In this document: positions 58,708 to 64,000 of the stretch, one piece after another
Position numbering within the stretch: position 1 is the stretch's first letter
How the letters are laid out: the number at the start of each line of letters is the position of its first letter
Assembly (NCBI GenBank): GCA_029550345.1
Contig: JAKPHK010000066.1
Coordinates: 18,601-82,600, forward strand
Reading direction: 5' to 3'
Origin: Pseudomonadota bacterium
GTDB taxonomy: Bacteria; Pseudomonadota; Alphaproteobacteria; Sphingomonadales; Sphingomonadaceae
DNA length: 64,000 nt
Made by a program: the position numbers and the translations under genes
Notes under the pieces: model-generated
Seen by the model: the letters and a program-made list of their open reading frames with translations, nothing else
Databases searched by the model: none
What the model was told of the DNA's origin: nothing

Positions 58708-59297
58708 TTGACCTCGATCGTCTCACCCGACTGGCCGGGGAAATTCTGGAACAGGGCCTCGCTCATCTTCGGGGCCGCCAGTGCCGTTCCGGCCAGCGGC
58801 GAAGAAGATGTAACGGTAAAGCTCGCACGGCCCTCCCACAGCACGGCGCTGCTGGCCCGGTCACGGATCGAGACCGAAAGCTCGGTCGAAATCTGTTCCT
58901 TGGGCTTCGGGCTGAGGTTGATGCCGACCCCCAGACCCACGCCGGAGCCGTAGCTGCCGGTCGAACCGCCCAGCCCGACACTGACCGGGCTGGACGAAGA
59001 CTGCGGCTGATAGGTCGTTCGAGACAGCTTCATCCAGGCCACCTGATTGCCGGCGCCCGGACTTGCCTCGGTATAGCCGATCAGTTGCAGCTGGCGCATC
59101 ACCGCCGATTTGTAGGTCTGCCACTCGATCGAGTTGCCGTCGGTGCCGGGTGCCGGTTCGATCGAGATCGTGCCCTTGCCCAGCGGTGTTACGTCGTCGG
59201 CGTGGAACCGCGTGACCTGCACCGGACCCACCGGGGTGACACAGCCGCCAAGCGCGGCAAGCGCCAGCACGGGCGCCGCAAACCACAGAGATTTCAT
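58704..59297 (-). CDS. DUF4136-type lipoprotein
   Basis: A 197-residue lipoprotein: [19 protein letters not shown] with the lipobox Cys at 19. A DUF4136-like domain follows ([20 protein letters not shown], then [18 protein letters not shown]) with a Gly/Ser-rich stretch around residues 115-135. AAAGG precedes ATG 59297. The stop overlaps the carboxypeptidase start by four bases, so the lipoprotein and the peptidase are probably made together. Confidence 0.8.
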   Translation of the reverse strand: MKSLWFAAPVLALAALGGCVTPVGPVQVTRFHADDVTPLGKGTISIEPAPGTDGNSIEWQTYKSAVMRQLQLIGYTEASPGAGNQVAWMKLSRTTYQPQSSSSPVSVGLGGSTGSYGSGVGLGVGINLSPKPKEQISTELSVSIRDRASSAVLWEGRASFTVTSSSPLAGTALAAPKMSEALFQNFPGQSGETIEVK

Positions 59298-59364
59298 CGC
59301 GCGACCTTTCGGATTCACTTGCATGACCACGTTGTGAATCCGAACCCGCCGCGATGCAAGCGCC

Positions 59365-60084
59365 TTACCGGCGTTCGCGCCCTTCACCGGTCCGGTTGGG
59401 ATAGCCCGCGAATAGCGCCGCCGCCAGACGGGCCGCAATCCTGTCGTCATTCCAGCGCTCGTCCCCATCCCGGCTGTAAAGCTGCGCCCGGCCTTCCCAC
59501 AGAACCTGCCCGGTAACGCGGTCGCGGACCCGGGTTTCCAGCCGGGTGGCGATCAGCGCGGGGCGCGGCTTGCTGCCGTCATATTGCAGCGCCATGCCCA
59601 TCATCGATCCACGATTGGACACGCCCATGGTCATCGATCCGCTGAGCGGCTTGTGCTTTTCTTCGGCCGGTACCGCCTCGACCCGCACGATCCGGACCTC
59701 GGCAATCTGATCCCCGGCATCGGCGCCGGGCACGATTCGATAGCCGGAATTGACCAGCTGGCCTTCAACCGCCGCCGCGAAGGTAGCGGTGAAGCGCGCA
59801 TCAGGCATTTCACTCGGTCCCTCGGCCGGGCCTGAGGGCATGGCGATCACCGCGATTGCGCCCTTGGCGATGGCGGCGGGATCGACCCCCTCGGCGCGGA
59901 ACCGGGCAACGTCGATCGTACCTTCAAGCGAGGGCGCGGTGCGGCTGGGGCTTGATGACCAGCGCGGCTCAGGCCCCCACCCCGGTCCGCCGAACCCGCC
60001 GGGCCGGGCCAGCAGGGCCGAACCGGTCAGCGCCAAAAGGCTTGCTGCGGTGATGGTCAGAACGCGGGCGGCGGGCTGGGTCAT
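59365..60084 (-). CDS. DUF4136-like exported protein
   Basis: A 239-residue protein with a signal peptide (VLTITAASLLALTGSALLAR) and no lipobox cysteine. The DUF4136-like body includes GTIDVARFRAEGVDPAAIAK and ETRVRDRVTGQVLWEGRAQL, the last closely like its neighbour's. It is the second of two such genes in tandem, 67 bases upstream of the lipoprotein, probably paralogous. Function is unknown. Confidence 0.78.
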   Translation of the reverse strand: MTQPAARVLTITAASLLALTGSALLARPGGFGGPGWGPEPRWSSSPSRTAPSLEGTIDVARFRAEGVDPAAIAKGAIAVIAMPSGPAEGPSEMPDARFTATFAAAVEGQLVNSGYRIVPGADAGDQIAEVRIVRVEAVPAEEKHKPLSGSMTMGVSNRGSMMGMALQYDGSKPRPALIATRLETRVRDRVTGQVLWEGRAQLYSRDGDERWNDDRIAARLAAALFAGYPNRTGEGRERR

Positions 60085-60224
60085 GGGACGAAATCCTTCG
60101 GAATCTGGCGTTGCTGCCCCCGCTCCGCTGTTGGCCCTGCCGCCTTGCCCTGCGATGAACGAAGCCTCGGTTTGGGTCCCATTAACCACTTGATTGCGCC
60201 TGCCTGCTAGGGAATTGGGCCATC

Positions 60225-61229
60225 ATGACCATGAAGCTCCCTGTTCTCGTTACCGGCGGCGCCGGATATATCGGCAGCCACGCCGTCCTTGCACTGCAAG
60301 ATGCAGGCTGGCCGGTGGCGGTGATCGACAATCTGGTTACCGGGTTTCGCTGGGCGGTGCCCGATGACGTACCGTTCTATGAAGGCGATATCGAGGACGG
60401 CGCGCTGCTGGCCCGGATCGTGGCCGAACAGCAGATCGGCGCGATCATGCATTTCGCCGGATCGGTGGTGGTGCCGGAATCGGTGTCCGACCCGCTGAAG
60501 TATTATCACAACAACACCGCCAAGACCCGCAGCCTGATCGCCAGCGCGGTGGCAGGCGGGGTGAAGCATTTCATCTTCAGCTCGACCGCGGCAACCTATG
60601 GCATTCCCGAGGTATCGCCCGTTACCGAGGACACCCCGCAGGTGCCGATCAATCCCTATGGGATGTCCAAGCTGATGAGCGAATATATGCTGCGCGATAC
60701 CGCCGCAGCCCATCCGATCAACTTCTGCGCCCTGCGCTATTTCAACGTCGCAGGGGCCGATCCGCGCGCCCGCACCGGGCAATCGACCGCCGGGGCGACC
60801 CACCTGATCAAGGTCGCGGTCGAAGCCGCGCTGGGCAAGCGCGCCAAGGTTGACGTGTTCGGCACCGATTTCGACACCCCCGACGGCACCGGTGTACGTG
60901 ACTATATCCACGTCAGCGACCTTGCCGCGGCCCACGTCCTGGCGCTGGAGGCGCTGACCGAACAGCCGGACCGCTCGCTGACCATGAATTGCGGCTATGG
61001 CCGGGGCTATTCGGTGCTCGAAGTGCTCGATGCGGTGGACCGGGTGACCAACCAGCAGATCGTGCGGGTAATGGGCCCGCGCCGCCCTGGCGATCCCGAT
61101 TCGCTGATTTCGGACAACCGCCGTATCAAGGCCACCCTGCCCTGGGTGCCGCAATATGCTGATCTCGATACGATCGTCGCCCATGCCCTGCAGTGGGAGC
61201 GCAAATTGGGTGAGTTTCGCAGCGATTAA
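60225..61229 (+). CDS. galE: UDP-glucose 4-epimerase
   Basis: A 334-residue extended SDR that interconverts UDP-glucose and UDP-galactose. It has [10 protein letters not shown] for [12 protein letters not shown] (catalytic Ser/Thr), and [16 protein letters not shown] with the YxxxK motif. It supplies sugars for surface glycans. The ATG at 60225 fits the family; ATG 60231 is two codons inside. Confidence 0.94.
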   Translation: MTMKLPVLVTGGAGYIGSHAVLALQDAGWPVAVIDNLVTGFRWAVPDDVPFYEGDIEDGALLARIVAEQQIGAIMHFAGSVVVPESVSDPLKYYHNNTAKTRSLIASAVAGGVKHFIFSSTAATYGIPEVSPVTEDTPQVPINPYGMSKLMSEYMLRDTAAAHPINFCALRYFNVAGADPRARTGQSTAGATHLIKVAVEAALGKRAKVDVFGTDFDTPDGTGVRDYIHVSDLAAAHVLALEALTEQPDRSLTMNCGYGRGYSVLEVLDAVDRVTNQQIVRVMGPRRPGDPDSLISDNRRIKATLPWVPQYADLDTIVAHALQWERKLGEFRSD

Positions 61230-61261
61230 GGCGAAGCAGCGGTTCACGCCCACCCTTCTGC

Positions 61262-61289
61262 TTGACTTCGCACCGAGTCGCCCTTAACG
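61262..61289 (+). promoter_or_regulatory. Candidate sigma-70 promoter of rpmJ
   Basis: TTGACT at 61262-61267 and TTAACG at 61284-61289, 16 bases apart, lie 45 bases before the rpmJ ATG. Confidence 0.5.
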
Positions 61290-61333
61290 GCGCCACTTCA
61301 AATTTCAGCGGCATTGCCGCCCCGAGGAAACCC

Positions 61334-61459
61334 ATGAAGATTCGCAACAGCCTCAAGTCGCTCAAGGACCGCCACCGGGATAACCGCGTTATCCGCCGCC
61401 GTGGCCGCACCTATGTGATCAACAAGACCAACCGCCGCTTCAAGGCGCGCCAGGGCTAA
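61334..61459 (+). CDS. rpmJ: 50S ribosomal protein L36
   Basis: A 41-residue basic protein ([20 protein letters not shown], then [20 protein letters not shown]). It lacks the zinc-binding cysteines of the other L36 type and has the longer form usual in alphaproteobacteria. GAGGAAA stands before the ATG. The frame upstream is open without use. Confidence 0.95.
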   Translation: MKIRNSLKSLKDRHRDNRVIRRRGRTYVINKTNRRFKARQG

Positions 61460-61562
61460 GGCCCCGGTTGGCGGAGCCACCGGCTCCGCGCTGGCATTCT
61501 GACGGCCCGCTTCCCAACCGGGGTGCGGGCCGAAAGTGTTTTTACCGATGGAGCGGTTGGCG

Positions 61563-62168
61563 ATGGTCAAGGCGGTGGTATTCGATGTCGGCAAGGTGCT
61601 GGTCCAGTGGGAACGCGATCTGCCGTTCCGCAGCCTGATCCCCGATGACGCCGAACGCGCCTGGTTCATGGAGGAAGTGATTCCGCTGTCCTGGCACGCC
61701 GAGCACGATGCCGGGCGCGATGCGGAAGAAATGATCGCCGAACGCAGCGCCCGCTTCCCGGCATATGCGGCGCAGATCCGGGCCTGGCTCGATCGCTTCA
61801 ATGAAACCGTTCCCGGTCCGGTCCCCGGCAGCGTCGAACTGGTCGAAGCGCTCGATGCCGCTGGCGTCCCGCTCTACGCGATCACCAATTTCGGCGCCGA
61901 TACCTGGGCCGGTTTCGCGCCGACCTTTCCGCTGTTCGAACGGTTCAGGGACATCGTCGTCTCGGGCGTCGAAAAGCTGCACAAGCCCGAAGCGGCGATC
62001 TACGCCCATGCCGAGGCGCGATTTGGCCTGGCCCCGGAAACCATGCTGTTCATCGATGACAGCCTGCCCAACATCGAAGCCGCCCGGGCGCGCGGCTGGC
62101 ATGGCCACCACTTTATCGATGCCGCAGGCCTGCGCGCCGATCTGCTGGAACGCGGCCTGATCCGATAA
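61563..62168 (+). CDS. HAD-family phosphatase
   Basis: A 201-residue haloacid-dehalogenase-like hydrolase of the YihX type. Motif I reads VFDVGKVLVQWE (the second Asp is replaced, as is common in this subgroup), motif II ITNFGADTW, the lysine lies in KLHKPEAAIY, and motif III is FIDDSLPNIEAA. Probable sugar-phosphate or small-metabolite phosphatase. The ATG at 61563 has GGAG upstream; ATG 61548 is an alternative. Confidence 0.88.
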   Translation: MVKAVVFDVGKVLVQWERDLPFRSLIPDDAERAWFMEEVIPLSWHAEHDAGRDAEEMIAERSARFPAYAAQIRAWLDRFNETVPGPVPGSVELVEALDAAGVPLYAITNFGADTWAGFAPTFPLFERFRDIVVSGVEKLHKPEAAIYAHAEARFGLAPETMLFIDDSLPNIEAARARGWHGHHFIDAAGLRADLLERGLIR

Positions 62169-62200
62169 AAAAAGGCCCCCGTCCTTGTGGGACGAGGGCC
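62167..62200. terminator. Hairpin terminator between the HAD and CC_3452-like genes
   Basis: GGCCCCCGTCC and GGACGAGGGCC (62174-62200) pair with one mismatch. Read on the minus strand the stem is followed by a run of seven T residues (62167-62173), so it ends the CC_3452-like transcript. Confidence 0.82.
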
Positions 62201-62237
62201 GTTTGAGGGGGCTTTTGAGGAGTGCCTGGATTGCGCC

Positions 62238-62582
62238 TCAGGCGGCGGCGTTGCAGCTCTGAAGTTCTTCAGCGCTGAATTCGCCCTTCGGGGTGGCGAA
62301 GCTGGAAACCTGACCAAAAGTCTTGGCGACCTTGATGCAGGTGTTGAGCGGACGGGCACCGTCAACGGCGCCGCTGCAGGTATCGCCAGCGCAGTTCCAC
62401 AGCACGCCGTTGACGACCTTCTTGGTCGGCGCTTCAACTGCGGTGGTGAGCTTGGCGGTATAACGCTGGCTGGCAGCCTGGGCCGGCGAAACGGTGAGCG
62501 CGAAGCTGCCGGCGGTTGCGGTGAAAGCGAGCGCGGCAATCACAAGGCTGCGCGAAAAATTGCGGATCGATGCGGAATTCAT
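62238..62582 (-). CDS. CC_3452-like secreted protein
   Basis: A 114-residue protein with a signal peptide (SLVIAALAFTATAGSFALTV, cleavage near AQA). The mature part holds three cysteines in WNCAGDTCSG and LNTCIKVAKTFG, likely forming disulfides, and resembles the alphaproteobacterial CC_3452 family. Function is unknown. GGGAG lies before ATG 62582. It is divergent from the HxlR regulator across 200 bases. Confidence 0.8.
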   Translation of the reverse strand: MNSASIRNFSRSLVIAALAFTATAGSFALTVSPAQAASQRYTAKLTTAVEAPTKKVVNGVLWNCAGDTCSGAVDGARPLNTCIKVAKTFGQVSSFATPKGEFSAEELQSCNAAA

Positions 62583-62686
62583 GATTACGTACTCCCCTAT
62601 TCGGTTGGCACGCAGGGATCGGAAAGCTCCTGGGAGGGATGGGCTCGATTTGCGTTGCGAACCGTCATCTAGTGGTATAGGTATTA

Positions 62687-62696
62687 AGTTGCAACT
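62687..62696. promoter_or_regulatory. Palindrome AGTTGCAACT, candidate HxlR operator
   Basis: A perfect 10-bp palindrome, extended by TT/AA after one mismatch on each side, lies in the gap between the CC_3452-like gene and the HxlR gene, near the former's likely promoter. It may be the operator of the HxlR-type regulator. Confidence 0.5.
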
Positions 62697-62782
62697 CAAA
62701 ACTGTGCATCGCAGCAAAAATTTTTTTGTCGGACTTCAAGCGCAGTTGCGTTAGACCTTGGCCAGGGAATGGGGATTTGAAG

Positions 62783-63298
62783 ATGGGAAACTTGCACGAA
62801 CCGCTGGGTGATATGCAGAACTGCGGGCTTCCCGCCGCGCTTGAGGTGATGGGTGAACGCTGGTCGTTCATGATCCTGCGCGCCGCCTTCAACGGCCTCC
62901 ACCATTTCGAGGAGTTCCTGATCTCGCTGGGGATCGCCCGCAATATCCTCTCCAACCGCCTCGCGCGGCTGGTTGAACACGGGATCATGAAGCGCGAGCC
63001 GCTGCCCGATGATCGCCGCAAGATCGAATACCGCCTGACCGAAAAGGGCCTGGACTTGCTCCCGGCGATGCTCGCACTGCGCCAGTGGGGTGAGAAATAC
63101 AGCTGCGGCGTGCCGAGCAACCCGGTGCTGTGCGATGAGCGCGATGGCCTCCCCATCGCCCCGATCGGCATCCATGCCCACGATGGCCGTGCGCTCGGTT
63201 ATATGGAGCTGGAATGGCGCGACGCCGCCGATGTGGGCAAAGTAGCCGACGAATACGACGACCACGTGGTCAAGCCGGAGCTGAGTGTGCTGCGGTAA
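62783..63298 (+). CDS. HxlR-family winged-helix regulator
   Basis: A 171-residue protein. HxlR domain: GLPAALEVMGERWSFMILRA, HHFEEFLISLGIARNILSNR with the recognition helix, and LPDDRRKIEYRLTEKG as the wing. It has one Cys before the domain (NCGL), sometimes redox-active in this family. An extra C-terminal 60 residues are not assignable. The ATG at 62783 follows GGGGA. It is divergent from the CC_3452-like gene, its probable target. Confidence 0.9.
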   Translation: MGNLHEPLGDMQNCGLPAALEVMGERWSFMILRAAFNGLHHFEEFLISLGIARNILSNRLARLVEHGIMKREPLPDDRRKIEYRLTEKGLDLLPAMLALRQWGEKYSCGVPSNPVLCDERDGLPIAPIGIHAHDGRALGYMELEWRDAADVGKVADEYDDHVVKPELSVLR

Positions 63299-63308
63299 GT
63301 CCTGGCTG

Positions 63309-63542
63309 CTAATCTCGTTGGTCGCGGCTCAGCCGGTCGATCCAACGCGCCATCAAAACGCCCGATGCCAGACCCACGCCAAGCGAGGCAATTCCGGCGC
63401 CAAGCATTCGCGCCGTTTCAACCCATGTTCCCATGCAGGATTCGCCACTTTCACAGAGCGCAGCATCCAGTAGTTGAGGCGCAAGAACGGCAGCAACGAT
63501 TAGACCCGTCAGAACGCCGATACTGTTCGCCTTTGAGCTCAT
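63309..63542 (-). CDS. Small two-helix membrane protein
   Basis: A 77-residue protein with two hydrophobic segments (VLTGLIVAAVLAPQLLDAAL and MLGAGIASLGVGLASGVLMA) and two cysteines between them (CESGESC), likely on the periplasmic side. It lies 14 bases after the ComM stop on the same strand. I do not recognise a family. Confidence 0.6.
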   Translation of the reverse strand: MSSKANSIGVLTGLIVAAVLAPQLLDAALCESGESCMGTWVETARMLGAGIASLGVGLASGVLMARWIDRLSRDQRD

Positions 63543-63556
63543 CAGTCGCCTCACAC

Positions 63557-64000
63557 CTAAGCCCGCGGCGCCACCCGCCGGTAGCTGAGTGCCTCGGCCA
63601 CGTGGATGCGCCCCACCCCTTCGCTTCCCGCCAGATCGGCCACGGTCCGGGCCACGCGCAGCATCCGGGTGTAGCCGCGCGCGGATAGCCGCATCGCTTC
63701 GGCCGCCTGCATCAGCAGCTTGCGGCCCGGTTCGTCCGGGGTGGCGTGGATTTCGAGCAGATCGCCGTCCAGTTCGGCATTGCTGCGCCGCCCCGTCCCC
63801 GCCATCCGCGCGGTCTGCACCGCGCGCGCCGCCGCGACCCGCGCGGCTACCTGGGCGCTGCCTTCGGCCGGTGGCGGCAGGGCGAGGTCTGCGGCGCTGA
63901 CCGGATCGACTTCCACATGCAGGTCGATCCGGTCGAGCATCGGGCCAGAAACCTTGGACTGGTAATCGGCGGCGCATCTGGGCGCGCGTGAACAGGCCAG
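63557..64000 (-). CDS. comM: ComM/YifB Mg-chelatase-like AAA ATPase, C-terminal part
   Basis: The frame is open to the window edge, so the N-terminal portion is missing and 147 residues are visible. It starts ACSRAPRCAADYQSKVSGP, then LDRIDLHVEVDPV, and ends with the C-terminal helical domain (LSARGYTRMLRVARTVADLA). ComM is a ring helicase that promotes branch migration in natural transformation; elsewhere its role is less clear. Confidence 0.9.
   Translation of the reverse strand: MACSRAPRCAADYQSKVSGPMLDRIDLHVEVDPVSAADLALPPPAEGSAQVAARVAAARAVQTARMAGTGRRSNAELDGDLLEIHATPDEPGRKLLMQAAEAMRLSARGYTRMLRVARTVADLAGSEGVGRIHVAEALSYRRVAPRA

Overview
The window is a GC-rich stretch of chromosome from an alphaproteobacterium, most likely a sphingomonad (Novosphingobium/Erythrobacter-like). 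The pointers are a TonB-dependent receptor of the sphingomonad type, a Tim44-like adaptor beside secB, a small CC_3452-like secreted protein, a 41-residue cysteine-free L36, and an intergenic CCCTGAA...TTCAGGG element. Most genes are core housekeeping genes. I found no rRNA, tRNA, CRISPR array, prophage, transposase or recognisable defence island. Coding density is very high, with many ATGA or TGATG overlaps between genes of one operon.

Layout. 1-1586: end of an outer-membrane barrel gene and a secreted beta-helix protein. 1669-7941: a valine-catabolism operon (methylmalonate-semialdehyde dehydrogenase, a polysaccharide deacetylase, isobutyryl-CoA dehydrogenase, 3-hydroxyisobutyryl-CoA hydrolase, enoyl-CoA hydratase, 3-hydroxyisobutyrate dehydrogenase), closed by a perfect 34-bp inverted repeat. 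8063-10946: an atypical short-chain dehydrogenase, a sugar MFS transporter behind a LacI-type operator, and YqgE. 11147-17356: rpmI-rplT, two tandem AraC-type paralogues, and pheS-pheT. 17384-21118: a paired repeat element, aroC, a small monooxygenase, an ArsC-like protein, and a PnuC/NadR NAD-salvage pair. 21105-25613: ubiG, lysC, a compact PHA-synthase-like pair, a GNAT and a cupin protein. 25782-29407: katG, a nitronate monooxygenase and the relic of a response regulator. 29434-31407: glnK-amtB behind a consensus sigma-54 promoter.

31495-38014: an EEP-family nuclease, prfC, an OmpA-family protein, and a divergent TetR / TonB-receptor pair around an inverted repeat. 38000-45967: smr-mltA-Tim44, divergent secB, murJ, trpS, a CaiB CoA-transferase and a DUF4136 lipoprotein. 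45979-53204: dut, coaBC with a long linker, ftsH, rpoZ and dnaB. 53343-57557: UPF0262, a degenerate GH25 protein, cytidine deaminase and a TadG-like von Willebrand protein. 57571-64000: an M14 carboxypeptidase with DUF4136 proteins, galE, rpmJ, a HAD phosphatase, a CC_3452-like protein facing an HxlR regulator, and the end of a ComM/YifB ATPase.

The functional sets are valine degradation to propionyl-CoA, nitrogen assimilation (PII plus AmtB), NAD precursor uptake, translation and cell-envelope upkeep. No single locus is convincingly a new system. The most unusual items are the compact PhaE/PhaC pair, the perfect inverted repeat after mmsB, the SDR lacking normal cofactor and active-site residues, the coaBC linker, the GH25 protein with both catalytic motifs altered, and the lipoprotein/M14 carboxypeptidase couple. 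All homology statements rest on reading motifs by eye; no database search was run.
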